From Pseudoselenomonas ruminis (GTDB taxonomy: Bacteria; Bacillota; Negativicutes; Selenomonadales; Selenomonadaceae): a DNA stretch of 64,000 bases. Position numbers and translations under genes: made by a program. The notes beneath the pieces are model-generated. The model made no database searches and was not told the origin of the DNA. It saw nothing but the letters and a program-made list of their open reading frames with translations. The stretch covers positions 1 through 64,000 of the forward strand of contig NZ_VTOY01000006.1 of the NCBI RefSeq assembly GCF_008271295.1, read 5' to 3'. Position 1 is the first letter of the stretch; each line of letters starts with the position of its first letter. This document shows positions 53,186-62,671 of this stretch, in pieces.

Positions 53186-53541
53186 TTCACAGCACGGAAT
53201 ACCATATTTTCCGCTATTCCCAGCCGCTTGATTTCCCCCGCTGGCAGTTCGATAACGGCCCAGGCTTTCCAGCAGCAGGAAAAGCCAATCCAGGGATGAA
53301 TGTTTTCTGCGGTTTTTACCACCCGGTAATTTTTATCTAGATAGACAACATCTATCCGGAACCGCATAAAACACATGTGGATACTGTTGCAAGGAGCAAT
53401 TAATAAACCTGTCCCCTGCGCTAATTTCTTTCTGCCCATAAGACCTAAAAAACGCCGAAAAAAAGAATCCGCTACTTCAATCTGAAGTAACGGATTTTTT
53501 TTCTTTTCAGCGCCCGTTACTTGTAAGGATAAAATCTTCAT
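53182..53541 (-). CDS. DUF192 family protein
   Basis: The 119-aa protein has the DUF192 core: FLGLMGRKKLAQGTGLLIAPCNSIHMCFMRFRIDVVYLDKNYRVV and AWAVIELPAGEIKRLGI. Homologues are common in tad loci, where the role is unknown. ATG at 53541 is preferred; a GTG three codons earlier is possible. It is the last gene of the minus-strand tad run, 27 bases beyond tadC, and its end overlaps tadG in a convergent arrangement. Confidence 0.85.
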   Translation of the reverse strand: MKILSLQVTGAEKKKNPLLQIEVADSFFRRFLGLMGRKKLAQGTGLLIAPCNSIHMCFMRFRIDVVYLDKNYRVVKTAENIHPWIGFSCCWKAWAVIELPAGEIKRLGIAENMVFRAVN

Positions 53542-53568
53542 ACCGAGCACTTCTTTCTTTAAAGAATT

Positions 53569-54513
53569 TTACAGATTTTTCATCAACGACAACAGCGATG
53601 GTACCAGCGCCACGACGAACAAAGCCGGGAAAATAAACATTACCAACGGAAAGATAATCTTTACCGGTGCCTTCATGGCTTCTGCCTTTACATACTGGCG
53701 CCGCCGCTCGCGGATATTATCGGCTTGATTTTTCAGCGTCTTGCCCATACTCGTACCGAGCCGTTCCGCCTGGATAAGCGAAGTCATAAACAGCGAAACA
53801 TCCTGTACCTTGCAGCGGCTGGCCACATTATGCATGGCAGTCCGGCGCACCATTCCCATGCGGATATCTTCCTGCATGCGCTGGCATTCTTCCACAAACG
53901 GCCCTTTCATGCGGTCGGTAATCTTGCGCATTGACGCATCAAACGACAGACCTGCCTGAACACTGACACAAAGGAGGTCGAGCACCTCTGGCAATTGATG
54001 CTGTATGGCCGCCTGCCGCTTTTGAATCATGATATTCAAAAAGACAACTGGCATGGCACCGCCGAGCAGGCTGCCCAAAATCAGAAACATCACTTTTTGA
54101 ACCAGTGCATAATGGCCATTCCAGGTCATCATAAATATCAGCCCAAACATGGCACCTGCGCCCAGCAGGCACGAAAAGACGAATTCATTTACCGTCCATT
54201 CCTTGGCTTTGCCCGCCATGGAAATCCTGGCTGCAATGACTGCATACCACTCTTTCGGTGCCAGTTTGGTCATCGACTTGGCGATTGACTGTCTTAGTGG
54301 CTGGACTACGCGCTTGGCAAACGGAATATCCTTGAGCGTTTTTCGCTTTGCCACCGCCTTTTGGGAAGCCGAAGGCTGCATATTCGCATGGTCCTGAATA
54401 CTCAGGATGCGCTGATGGATTTGCGACTGCGGCCGGATCTTTTTTTCTATCAGGCCAAATAACCCCAGGAATATTAGAAGTGATACCGACATAGCAAAAA
54501 AAGCAACCATCAT
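53569..54513 (-). CDS. tadC: Flp pilus inner-membrane protein TadC
   Basis: The 314-aa type II secretion F-domain protein anchors the TadA ATPase and pilus base at the inner membrane. The F-domain signature is LPEVLDLLCVSVQAGLSFDASMRKIT, followed by VSLFMTSLIQAERLGTSMGKTLKNQAD. Membrane segments lie at about 3-22, 115-155 and 285-312. The ATG at 54513 shares one base with the tadA stop (TGATG), so translation is coupled. SD AGGAG is nine bases upstream. Confidence 0.92.
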   Translation of the reverse strand: MMVAFFAMSVSLLIFLGLFGLIEKKIRPQSQIHQRILSIQDHANMQPSASQKAVAKRKTLKDIPFAKRVVQPLRQSIAKSMTKLAPKEWYAVIAARISMAGKAKEWTVNEFVFSCLLGAGAMFGLIFMMTWNGHYALVQKVMFLILGSLLGGAMPVVFLNIMIQKRQAAIQHQLPEVLDLLCVSVQAGLSFDASMRKITDRMKGPFVEECQRMQEDIRMGMVRRTAMHNVASRCKVQDVSLFMTSLIQAERLGTSMGKTLKNQADNIRERRRQYVKAEAMKAPVKIIFPLVMFIFPALFVVALVPSLLSLMKNL

Positions 54514-55919
54514 CAAAATACACTCCTGTCATAATTCTCGTCACTGCCGCCATTTGGCATAAAGAACTCCTCGGGAAGTTCTACGCCATTTAATTCAAAT
54601 TTGTCGAGGAATCCCGGCTGGAGGCCCGTCGGCACAAAGTGGCCAATTGCCTTGCCATTTTCATCGAACCCCGTCTGCTCATAACGGAAGATATCCTGGG
54701 TGGTAATCGTGTTATCCTCCATGTGTTGGACTTCCGTTATATACGTAATCTTGCGGCTGCCATCGCGGATTCGCGACTGCTGGATAATCAGGTCAATGGC
54801 CGAGGAAATCTGCTCACGGATAGCGCGCACGGGTAGTTCCAGACCGCTCATAAGCACCATCGTCTCCAAACGCGAAAGCGCATCGCGCGGGCTGTTGGCA
54901 TGGGCCGTCGTCAGCGAACCATCGTGACCGGTATTCATAGCCTGCAGCATGTCGAGAGCCTCGCCGCTTCGAACCTCACCGACGATAATGCGGTCCGGAC
55001 GCATGCGCAAGGCATTGCGCACGAGGTCGCGGATGGTAATCTGGCCCTTGCCCTCGATATTGGCCGGGCGCGACTCCAAGGTCACTACATGTTCCTGCTG
55101 GAGCCGCAATTCGGCCGCATCCTCGATGGTGACGATGCGCTCCCGCTCGGGGATAAACGAGGAAATGACATTAAGCGTCGTGGTCTTACCCGAGCCGGTA
55201 CCGCCCGATACCAGGATATTGATGCGCGCGCGGACGCAAGCCCGCAAAAACGTTGCCATTTTCTCATCCATCGTGCCAAACGAAATCAGATTCTCCACCG
55301 ACAATGGCTTCTTGGAAAATTTACGAATCGTAATGGCCGGCCCCACCAAGGACAGCGGCGGAATGATGATGTTGACACGCGAACCATCCTCGAGACGTGC
55401 GTCAACGAGTGGCGATGACTCATCAATACGGCGTCCGAGCGGCGTCAAAATGCGCTCGATAATATTCATCAGATGGGCGTTATCATGGAATTTCACATCG
55501 GTATATTCCAGCTTACCCAAGCGCTCCACAAATACCTTTTTCGGCCCATTTACCATGACCTCGGTAATGGAATCATCATCCAGCAGCGACTGGATAGGAC
55601 CGAGCCCTAACATCTCATCCTGAATATCCTCGATAAGGTGCTTTACCTCGCCGCGGGAAACGGCGAAGGGCTCTTCCTCCATGACTTCCTGGCAGTATTT
55701 GCTGATGACCGCTTCAACCTGATGCGCATCCTGATTGACCGAGGAAAGCACCCGCTGTTCTGCTGGCGTCATTTCCTCGACGATGCGCTGGTGAATACGA
55801 TGTTTGATATTCTGGTAGGAAGCCTCCTCGGCCATATCCTGATTTTCCTCATGGGAGGAAAAAATCATGACCTGTCTGTTTTTCCCATCCATGCGCCCGA
55901 GACGCGTAAGTAATGACAT
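54513..55919 (-). CDS. tadA: Flp pilus assembly ATPase TadA (CpaF)
   Basis: The 468-aa secretion ATPase powers pilus extension and retraction. The N-terminal domain is followed by the catalytic core: VSGGTGSGKTTTLNVIS as Walker A, IVTIEDAAELRL, DRIIVGEVRSGEALDMLQAMNTGHDGSLTTAHAN as Walker B with His box. Assignment to the CpaF/TadA branch follows from the ERLGKLEYTDVKF and ARLEDGSRVNIIIPP motifs. It lies between tadE and tadC. A 17-base gap separates it from the end of tadE. Confidence 0.96.
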   Translation of the reverse strand: MSLLTRLGRMDGKNRQVMIFSSHEENQDMAEEASYQNIKHRIHQRIVEEMTPAEQRVLSSVNQDAHQVEAVISKYCQEVMEEEPFAVSRGEVKHLIEDIQDEMLGLGPIQSLLDDDSITEVMVNGPKKVFVERLGKLEYTDVKFHDNAHLMNIIERILTPLGRRIDESSPLVDARLEDGSRVNIIIPPLSLVGPAITIRKFSKKPLSVENLISFGTMDEKMATFLRACVRARINILVSGGTGSGKTTTLNVISSFIPERERIVTIEDAAELRLQQEHVVTLESRPANIEGKGQITIRDLVRNALRMRPDRIIVGEVRSGEALDMLQAMNTGHDGSLTTAHANSPRDALSRLETMVLMSGLELPVRAIREQISSAIDLIIQQSRIRDGSRKITYITEVQHMEDNTITTQDIFRYEQTGFDENGKAIGHFVPTGLQPGFLDKFELNGVELPEEFFMPNGGSDENYDRSVF

Positions 55920-55935
55920 CGTATCTCACCTCCCG

Positions 55936-56433
55936 TTAAGTCTTATCGACATTTTTCTCATTGTACATCTTGTACTGGATATTTATATCAAAAGCTCGCA
56001 CTTTATTGTTGTCTTTTTCATTTTCTTTGGCAAAGAAATTCCACAAGGTATTTATCGTATTTCCCAATACGGATTTTTCATTCAACGGGGCATTTATCTT
56101 GACTAAGACATCGTCATCCTTTGAGGTTATCTTAAAATCCCCCATGGTATAAACGTCAGAAATAAGGCTATCTTTTTTATACTTATTGCAGATTTCCTTA
56201 TATTTTGCCTCACGCGCCTGTTGCTTTTCGTTTTCCGTCCGCGTTTTATTATTCACCTGGGATGATACCGAAACAATGGCCGCCTCACGGGCACTGTCGC
56301 GGGCAATATAGGTAAGCTGCAAATAATCGGCAAAAGCAAAACTGAAATAAGCAACGGCTAAGACCAGGAATAAGAAAAAAGGAAAGATGACAGAAAACTC
56401 CACCATGCTTTGACCCTTTTGCATCAATTTCAT
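55936..56433 (-). CDS. tadE: TadE-like minor pseudopilin
   Basis: The 165-aa protein has the TadE N-terminus QKGQSMVEFSVIFPFFLFLVLAVAYFSFAFADYLQLTYIARDSAREAA with a prepilin-type Gly-x-x-Val-Glu processing site and one membrane span. The remainder is polar (periplasmic). ATG at 56433 has GGGGAG eight bases upstream; an earlier ATG at 56442 is too close to it. It lies between flp and tadA. Confidence 0.88.
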   Translation of the reverse strand: MKLMQKGQSMVEFSVIFPFFLFLVLAVAYFSFAFADYLQLTYIARDSAREAAIVSVSSQVNNKTRTENEKQQAREAKYKEICNKYKKDSLISDVYTMGDFKITSKDDDVLVKINAPLNEKSVLGNTINTLWNFFAKENEKDNNKVRAFDINIQYKMYNEKNVDKT

Positions 56434-56463
56434 TTCTGTCATCTCCCCATGCCAAGCTATAAC

Positions 56464-56655
56464 TTATTTAATAGCATTAACTTTAGTTGCAACTTTGTTA
56501 AAACCAGCATTTACAGCTGCCTGGAAGCTGCCATTAGAAGCAAATACAACTGCAGCCACACCAACGATGAAAGCGACAATCAGGGCATACTCCACCATAC
56601 CCTGAGCTTTCTCACTCAGATAACGTGCTTTCAGATACTCAAGAATCTCCTTCAT
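56464..56655 (-). CDS. flp: Flp-type pilin
   Basis: This 63-aa pilin is the major subunit of the tad pilus. A short leader (MKEILEYLKARYLSEKAQG) is followed by the hydrophobic pilin helix MVEYALIVAFIVGVAAVVFA. The prepilin peptidase would cut after Gly, leaving M-V-E-Y at the mature start (Glu at +3; many Flp pilins have it at +5). AAGGGAGG lies just upstream of the ATG at 56655, and a longer frame upstream is discounted. It sits between tadB and tadE. Confidence 0.92.
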   Translation of the reverse strand: MKEILEYLKARYLSEKAQGMVEYALIVAFIVGVAAVVFASNGSFQAAVNAGFNKVATKVNAIK

Positions 56656-56719
56656 ATTAAGTTCCTCCCTTAAAAAATAGAACAATATATTTATGTAAAA
56701 CCCCGAAGGGCATCACATA

Positions 56720-57694
56720 TCACACTTTGATATCGACAATCTTGCGGATGACCAGAAAGCCGATAATCTCCATTACGACGGCCACAGCAATGGCAATCTG
56801 CCCGGCGGTCTCCTCAAACAGCGGCCGCATATAGTCCGGACTCACCGTTGTCAAAAACACGCCTAGTGCTACTGGCAGCAGTGCCAGTACGATGCCCGAC
56901 ATTCGCCCCTGTGCCGTCAAAGCCATGACTTCCCGCCGCATGCGGACGCGTTCCTGGATAGTTCCGCTGATGGTATCGAGAATCTGCGCGAGGTTGCCGC
57001 CCACCTGCCGCTGAATCAGTACGGCCGTAACCACGAGCTCAAAATCGGGGCTTTCCACGCGCTTCTGCATATTCTCAAGCGCTGTCTCCAGCGTTCCGCC
57101 GACATTTACCTCATTGACGACCTTCTGGACTTCGCGGCCAATTGGCGCATCCATTTCGCGGGCGATGAGTTCAAACGCCTGCATAAAGCTGAAGCCGGCC
57201 CGCAGGGCATTGGCCACCATCGTCAGCATGTCACCAAGCTGATTCGTAAAGGCTTTCTGCCGCCGTTTGATGCTGATGTCGAGCACTATAATACCTAGAA
57301 TCACACCGGCCAGTCCTGCCGCTAAAGCTATCCACGGTTTTAGCGTGACTGCCAGTGTGAGGATGGCACAAAACGCCCCGAAGATTACCAGAATGACTTC
57401 AAACTCAGACCCCAGCAAGGGCCAGTCGGCCTGCTGCATCTTGAAATCCAGCTGATTCCCCTTTTGGATGTTTTGCACCTTTTGCGCAGCCTTCCGGACG
57501 ATATCCCGGAACTGCCCTTTGACTTTTTTGCGTTGACGTTGCCGGAGCTGCTGCTGCCGGAGTTTCACCGCATTGCCTGAGAAATACTCCATGCGATTGA
57601 CGATATTTTTATGCTCCCGCGCCTTGATGCGCAGCAGCAGCAAAAACATCATCAGACAAAATATGGTGACTGCTAATGCCAGGATAATTCTCAT
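56720..57694 (-). CDS. tadB: Flp pilus inner-membrane protein TadB
   Basis: The 324-aa type II F-domain protein has membrane spans at about 3-24, 105-150 and 270-320, and the signature QLGDMLTMVANALRAGFSFMQAFELIAREM with VGGNLAQILDTISGTI. A basic N-terminal region follows the first span. It works with TadC at the inner-membrane base. The start at 57694 (GGTGGG) overlaps the tadZ end by four bases. Here tadB precedes flp, tadE, tadA and tadC, whereas tadA-tadB-tadC is the usual order. Confidence 0.9.
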   Translation of the reverse strand: MRIILALAVTIFCLMMFLLLLRIKAREHKNIVNRMEYFSGNAVKLRQQQLRQRQRKKVKGQFRDIVRKAAQKVQNIQKGNQLDFKMQQADWPLLGSEFEVILVIFGAFCAILTLAVTLKPWIALAAGLAGVILGIIVLDISIKRRQKAFTNQLGDMLTMVANALRAGFSFMQAFELIAREMDAPIGREVQKVVNEVNVGGTLETALENMQKRVESPDFELVVTAVLIQRQVGGNLAQILDTISGTIQERVRMRREVMALTAQGRMSGIVLALLPVALGVFLTTVSPDYMRPLFEETAGQIAIAVAVVMEIIGFLVIRKIVDIKV

Positions 57695-58821
57695 GACTTT
57701 TCCCACCTGATTCTATGACCGCGGCCGGTGATTTCGTCAGCCAGCCGGTCAACGCTCCTTGCGAGCGGACTGTCCGGCCGGATATCACTGGCCATTTTGC
57801 CATTATCCGCCGCATCGGAAACGATGCCGTATTCGTTCGGGATAATGGCCGTTACGGGATAACCGAGCTTGTTGGCAAGATTTTGCTGGGACTGGCTGTT
57901 GCAGGGCTCTACCCGCGTGAAGATGGCCTTTACCCGCTCGTTATAATCCTCCCAATCCTTGAAAATCTCCAAGGCCCGTTTCGTGTGGTCGATTTCATAG
58001 GCGTCGTTTATCATGCTGACCAGAAAAGTCGTATTCGACTTCTCGGCGGCCGCAATGCTCGTGGGATTGAACCCCGGCGGCACATCAATCAGCAGGTAGC
58101 GGAACAGGCTCCGGCTCATGCTGATGATGTTCTCGAGCCGCCGTATCGACACCTTGTCGCTGAGGTTTGGCGTCTCCGTACCACAGAGCACGCTGACGTT
58201 TTGCGTAACGGGCATGTAGTACGAATGCAGGGTTATTGGTGACAGGAATTTCGCATCGCGGGCTGCTTCAACGATGGTCGATTTTGGTGCCAGATTGAAG
58301 AACACTGCCATGTCGCCGAATTGCAAATCCGCATCGATAATGCCGACCTGCTCGTGGGTCTTGCGGGCCAGCGCTACGGCCAGATTAGCAATTAAGGTTG
58401 TCTTGCCACTCTTGCCCTTTGGACTGAAAAACACCAAGGTTTCACAGCCGCTCTCCGACCCCATTTTGGCAAAGGTATCGACTGCTTCCTGCAGCTCTAC
58501 CCCTGTAAACGGTTTTATGATATACCCGCGGGCACCGGCTTTGACGATATGGCTGGCACTTTCAGCCTGCCATTTCTCGCCCATGCAGAGAATGGATGCC
58601 TTAGGATATACCTTGAGGAAGTCTGCAATGAGAGCTACGGAATTCTGTTTTTCGATATCGAGCAAGATGAGATTCGGATTGAATATCGCCCCCTGTCCCA
58701 GCGCATCACTTATCGACTGATAGCGGGCGACGAGTTCGAATCCACGAGTGCCCTGCACCACCTGCGTGAGCTTTTCGAGCATCAAGCGGTCGCGCTCAAC
58801 GAGCAGCACACGATTAATCAC
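57691..58821 (-). CDS. tadZ: TadZ/CpaE-type receiver-ATPase
   Basis: The 376-aa protein has an N-terminal receiver-like domain (about 1-120) with D55 in LILLDIE at the phosphoacceptor position, and a C-terminal ParA/MinD ATPase. Walker A is SPKGKSGKTTLIANLA with the signature first Lys intact, followed by IIDADLQFGDMAVFF and LLIDVPPGF. It positions the pilus machinery at the cell pole. Its start is preceded by GGAGG. It lies 30 bases downstream of the second ParA-like gene, on the same strand. Confidence 0.92.
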   Translation of the reverse strand: MINRVLLVERDRLMLEKLTQVVQGTRGFELVARYQSISDALGQGAIFNPNLILLDIEKQNSVALIADFLKVYPKASILCMGEKWQAESASHIVKAGARGYIIKPFTGVELQEAVDTFAKMGSESGCETLVFFSPKGKSGKTTLIANLAVALARKTHEQVGIIDADLQFGDMAVFFNLAPKSTIVEAARDAKFLSPITLHSYYMPVTQNVSVLCGTETPNLSDKVSIRRLENIISMSRSLFRYLLIDVPPGFNPTSIAAAEKSNTTFLVSMINDAYEIDHTKRALEIFKDWEDYNERVKAIFTRVEPCNSQSQQNLANKLGYPVTAIIPNEYGIVSDAADNGKMASDIRPDSPLARSVDRLADEITGRGHRIRWEKS

Positions 58822-58851
58822 CGGACTTCCTCCTTTCTTGCTAAGATTTTT

Positions 58852-59685
58852 TTAGCCAAAAATACGGCTGAGCCAGGATTCCCCGACATATTCGTCCATG
58901 CCCTCGTCGCTTTCTTCATAGCCCTGATTCGTATAACGGGCTACCAAGTCACGCAGCGCCTCGCCAAGGTCGGTACGCTCCGTTTTCAGCACCAACGGGA
59001 TGCCCTCTTTGATGGACTGGCTGGCTGCCCGGAAATCATTGGGCAGGATATGATAGAAAGGCTCGCCGAGCAGCTTTTCGACATCGTCGATACCGATACG
59101 GGTCTTCGCATTGCTCCGGTTGAGCACCATGCGAATCTTGTGTTTATCGTAGTTCAAGTCATTGAGCGTATCGCTGCCGATTTTCATATTCTTGATAGTC
59201 GGGATGAAATCCACGATGCCCAAAAACGTCACGATAGTCGATAAATCCAGCAGCGCCAGATTGAGCACACTGAACATCGAAGTCGTATCCACGATGACAT
59301 AATCAAACTTTGTTTGCAGCTGGCGGATTGCCCTGATGGCGTAATCCGATTGGATGTTGTAGGCCTCCTCCAGCTTCTTGGGCGCCGCCAAAACGTAGAA
59401 CACCACCCCGCCGTATTCGTAAGGCGTCAGATATTCTTCCACATGGCAGGCTTCGCCCTGCATGAGCATCGCCTGCTGGACATCTGCCAGCGTCCGCTGA
59501 GGAAGCAGCTGCAGATAGTTGCAAACATCGCCAAACTGAAGATCGAAATCCACCAGACAAACCCGCTTGCGCTGGCGTGCCAATTCCGACGCCATATTAC
59601 AGCTTAGAAGCGTCTTCCCCACGGCTGAGGCCGTACTGAAAAAAGTGAACACCGCACCATGGATTTCCTTTTCAATATCTGGCAT
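58852..59685 (-). CDS. ParA/MinD-like pilus ATPase lacking a receiver domain
   Basis: The 277-aa protein is a single ParA/MinD domain: LVDFDLQFGDVCNYLQLLP, FDYVIVDTTSMFSVL and the C-terminal FYHILPNDFRAASQSIKEG are typical of CpaE-type ATPases. The Walker A reads STASAVGKTL, so the signature first Lys and two Gly of K-G-G-x-G-K-T are replaced (A19, S20, A21). It may bind ATP differently or pair with TadZ. It lies between the secretin gene and tadZ, so two ParA-like proteins are encoded side by side. Confidence 0.88.
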   Translation of the reverse strand: MPDIEKEIHGAVFTFFSTASAVGKTLLSCNMASELARQRKRVCLVDFDLQFGDVCNYLQLLPQRTLADVQQAMLMQGEACHVEEYLTPYEYGGVVFYVLAAPKKLEEAYNIQSDYAIRAIRQLQTKFDYVIVDTTSMFSVLNLALLDLSTIVTFLGIVDFIPTIKNMKIGSDTLNDLNYDKHKIRMVLNRSNAKTRIGIDDVEKLLGEPFYHILPNDFRAASQSIKEGIPLVLKTERTDLGEALRDLVARYTNQGYEESDEGMDEYVGESWLSRIFG

Positions 59686-59705
59686 GATGATGTCTCCTTT
59701 CCTCG

Positions 59706-61382
59706 TTACTGCGCCCCTTGAATTACCTCCGGCTTCTGGATATTATCCAACGAATAAACCGGTGACGTTGTTTTCGCTGCCTTAGCAGGCTTTACCTTGG
59801 CGGCAGCTTCTTCTGCCTGTTTTTCTGCCGCTATCTCTTGGCGCAAATTCGCCAGCCGTTCAGCAAAACTGCCAGCCGGCGGCTCTGCCTGTGGCTGTTC
59901 CACCACTTTGGCCGGCTTTTTCTTTTTTGCTGGCTTTTCCTGCTTCTCCTCCTGCTTAGACGGAAGTTCCTCGTTGAGGTCTACCGCTGGCATTTTCTGT
60001 TTCTCCCGGCGGCTTTCGACATAGGCGTCCTTCATCTTTTCCGACATCGTAGTCCGCGTCTGCTCATTGACTACGCGCGGCGTAATCATGATCATGATTT
60101 CTGATTTCTGACGGGATTTGTTGTGGTATTTAAAGAGCTCTCCAACCACGGGGATATTGCCCAAGAGCGGCACTTTACTGATGCTCTGGCTGTCCTCCGA
60201 GTTCAGCAGACCACCGATGGCCATGGTCATGCCAGTCGGAATGTTGACGACTGTCGTTGCCTGGCGCGTTATGAGTCCCGGCATATTAAACCCATTTACC
60301 GTAACGGCATTAGACCAGTCAAGCCGGCTGACAATCGCCTGCACATCGGCCGTGATATTGCCGTCGTTATCGACGGCCGGCTTCACGAGATTGAGCTGGA
60401 TGCCATAGGGCTTGTATTCGACCGATACCGTATCGTTGCTTTTCATCGGCACGGGAATCTGGCCGCCCACGAGGATACCGGCCGTTTTGCCGCTCATCGT
60501 AGTAATATTCGGGCGGGAGATGATTCTGGCCTTGCCCTTATTGACCAAAGCATGAATATCGGCATTTATCTGGGAAAAATGCGTAAACAGCCAGTTGCGG
60601 TTATACCAGTGGTTTCCCTGATCGCGCGTCTTGCCATAGGTTTCCCCGGCATAAAACGAACCGGTAGAACCATTGGTAACCTTCGTCCATTTAGAATCCT
60701 GATTGTACTCGACATTCGACGGCGAACTGTATTCGACACCAAGCTGCTTGGCCGCATCGGAATTGATTTCGATGACCATGGCCTCGATATTTATCTGGTC
60801 CGGATTCGTCATCTCGAGCAGGTTCACGACTCTGGCGCTGGTGTCGATGGCTTCATCGCCTTCGATATTTGAAGCAATACCAGACACATTATCCTGCATC
60901 TTCTTCGTCACTTTTTTCGTCTGCGCTACTGTGTCATCCCCGACATACAGGCAGGCAATCTTAAAAGCCAGTTCTTTTTCGTATTGGTTTTCGACATGCC
61001 CCTTGAGCAGGACACGGTCGCCGACCATCGTTACTTCTACATGCGGCAGGTCAATCGCTTTTTCGATAATAGCTGCGAGCCCCTTATCCTCTTTGGATAC
61101 CGTAACGCTGTACTCCTGGCGCATGCCGTTCTTCGTCCAGATATTAAGCGTCGTCGTGCCCGGTGCAAAGGCCACGACGTTCAAGGCACTTGCCCCGAGA
61201 ATCTTCACATCGGCGATTTTCGGATTGGCTACGGCCACGCGGCTGATGCCACTGCCGGTATTTAAATAATACGACTGATTGACCCCAAGCCAGATTGGCT
61301 GAACATAGGCATAGGCAGGTGCCGGAACTGCTACGGCTGCTGCTGCCATCCCCAAAGCAAGGGCATTTTTCCATTGCATCAT
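59706..61382 (-). CDS. rcpA: Tad/Flp secretin (RcpA/CpaC)
   Basis: The 558-aa outer-membrane secretin has a signal peptide (about 1-25), an N-terminal BON-type and periplasmic region (about 30-180) and the secretin domain (about 190-440: VEINSDAAKQLGVEY, VKPAVDNDGNITADVQA, MAIGGLLNSEDSQSISKVPLLGNIPVVGELF, IMITPRVV). A Lys/Glu/Pro-rich C-terminal tail (about 465-558) extends beyond the usual end. Its presence shows the host has an outer membrane. ATG at 61382 is just beyond the cpaB end. Confidence 0.94.
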   Translation of the reverse strand: MMQWKNALALGMAAAAVAVPAPAYAYVQPIWLGVNQSYYLNTGSGISRVAVANPKIADVKILGASALNVVAFAPGTTTLNIWTKNGMRQEYSVTVSKEDKGLAAIIEKAIDLPHVEVTMVGDRVLLKGHVENQYEKELAFKIACLYVGDDTVAQTKKVTKKMQDNVSGIASNIEGDEAIDTSARVVNLLEMTNPDQINIEAMVIEINSDAAKQLGVEYSSPSNVEYNQDSKWTKVTNGSTGSFYAGETYGKTRDQGNHWYNRNWLFTHFSQINADIHALVNKGKARIISRPNITTMSGKTAGILVGGQIPVPMKSNDTVSVEYKPYGIQLNLVKPAVDNDGNITADVQAIVSRLDWSNAVTVNGFNMPGLITRQATTVVNIPTGMTMAIGGLLNSEDSQSISKVPLLGNIPVVGELFKYHNKSRQKSEIMIMITPRVVNEQTRTTMSEKMKDAYVESRREKQKMPAVDLNEELPSKQEEKQEKPAKKKKPAKVVEQPQAEPPAGSFAERLANLRQEIAAEKQAEEAAAKVKPAKAAKTTSPVYSLDNIQKPEVIQGAQ

Positions 61383-61383
61383 G

Positions 61384-62376
61384 TTAATTTACCCCCACTT
61401 TGCTAGAATTCACACCGCGGATTACTTCAATGCTGCTGCCGTAATCCGCCGTTACTGGTCTTGTCGGCGCCTTGGCAGGGGCCGGTGGGGTGTAATGCGT
61501 TGGTTCGGTCCGCGTCACAGCCGGCGGCGTCACCTGCGGCTGCTGTGGTGTTGCCGGTTTCTTATCGCCTGGCATAAAATAATCCTTATCGAGCGTAAAT
61601 AAATCCGTCGGATTATACGGGCGCAGTACCAGATAGATTGTTCCCTTCTGGGATGCCACCGCCAGCTTCAGCGCTTCATCGAGCGGCAGGGCTACGGTCG
61701 CCGTTGCCATAGCATCTTTTGAGCCCTCGATTTTCCCTTCGCTCTTGTCCTTCGACTTATCTTTCTCGTCACTGTTCTTTTCGTCGCCAGGTTTAGCGGC
61801 ATCTTCGCCAACTTTGTTGATAGCCAGCAGCAAAACATTCTGCATCAACACTTCGCCCTTGATGCCGTCTTCCTTTTTGCCGCTGATGACCATGATGTCG
61901 ACATAATCACCTGGTTTTGCAAAGCCGGATACACCGGTTATATCCGTAATCGCCACCGATACTGCGCGGCAATTCGGCGGAATTGTTCCGGTGAACCCAG
62001 CCATGCGGACATCGGTATAGATTTTTTTATCTGTCACAATATCCCCCTGCTGGATTGCCGTACTCGCAGGGTGATCCATTGCCTCAGCTACATCAGCAAA
62101 TGCACCAGCTGGCACGATATCAGCTGGCACTTCGACTACCTTGAGCATATCGTCTTTGACGATGGTACGCTCCGGTATATCCTGTTTGGCCACAACTACT
62201 TTGACCTTCAATTCTTTGCCCGCACTCTTCGTATTGGAATCCACTCCTGATAGCGAAAAGTAGACGAGCAATCCCATAAAACAGCTGAACATAACCGCCA
62301 GTATGACCCATTGCCGGTAGGTGATCTTGTCCAGTAAATCTTTGAAATTTCCCGACGAATTAGGTATTTTCAACAT
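61384..62376 (-). CDS. cpaB: Flp pilus assembly protein CpaB/RcpC
   Basis: The 330-aa protein has one membrane span (about 22-44) and a periplasmic SAF/RcpC domain (about 58-185: VVVAKQDIPERTIVKDDMLKVVEV and DITGVSGFAKPGDYVDIMVI). A Lys/Asp-rich linker (about 195-220) follows, then a further conserved stretch ending in a Pro-rich tail. CpaB assists secretin assembly. It is the first gene of the minus-strand tad run, separated from rcpA by a single base. Confidence 0.92.
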   Translation of the reverse strand: MLKIPNSSGNFKDLLDKITYRQWVILAVMFSCFMGLLVYFSLSGVDSNTKSAGKELKVKVVVAKQDIPERTIVKDDMLKVVEVPADIVPAGAFADVAEAMDHPASTAIQQGDIVTDKKIYTDVRMAGFTGTIPPNCRAVSVAITDITGVSGFAKPGDYVDIMVISGKKEDGIKGEVLMQNVLLLAINKVGEDAAKPGDEKNSDEKDKSKDKSEGKIEGSKDAMATATVALPLDEALKLAVASQKGTIYLVLRPYNPTDLFTLDKDYFMPGDKKPATPQQPQVTPPAVTRTEPTHYTPPAPAKAPTRPVTADYGSSIEVIRGVNSSKVGVN

Positions 62377-62671
62377 TTACGAAAGTCTCCCCATTATTAA
62401 GTTTCAGTAAAAAAGTCCTATTTTGTGTCCTAATTTGATTCTAATAACAACATGAGTATAACATACTTCTTCGTGTTATAGAATGATTTTTATTAACTTT
62501 TTTTTACATTTTACGCGTATTTTCTCGATTTTGTACGGTTGTTACAACATAAAATGTCATAAAATAATAAAAAACATAGCAAAAATAAGAAACTTCCTTT
62601 TCATTTACTTTTGCCAGCAGATATGTTATGTTCAAAGAGATTAATACTGGATGAAAAGAGGATTAATTCGT
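62377..62671. promoter_or_regulatory. Divergent tad promoter region
   Basis: This 295-bp AT-rich spacer lies between cpaB and the prepilin peptidase gene and contains no gene. On the minus strand TATACT (62453-62458) lies 17 bases beyond a weak TTCTAT. Poly-A and poly-T runs (62487-62497 and 62560-62585) suggest curved DNA. No strong plus-strand consensus is visible. Confidence 0.4.
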
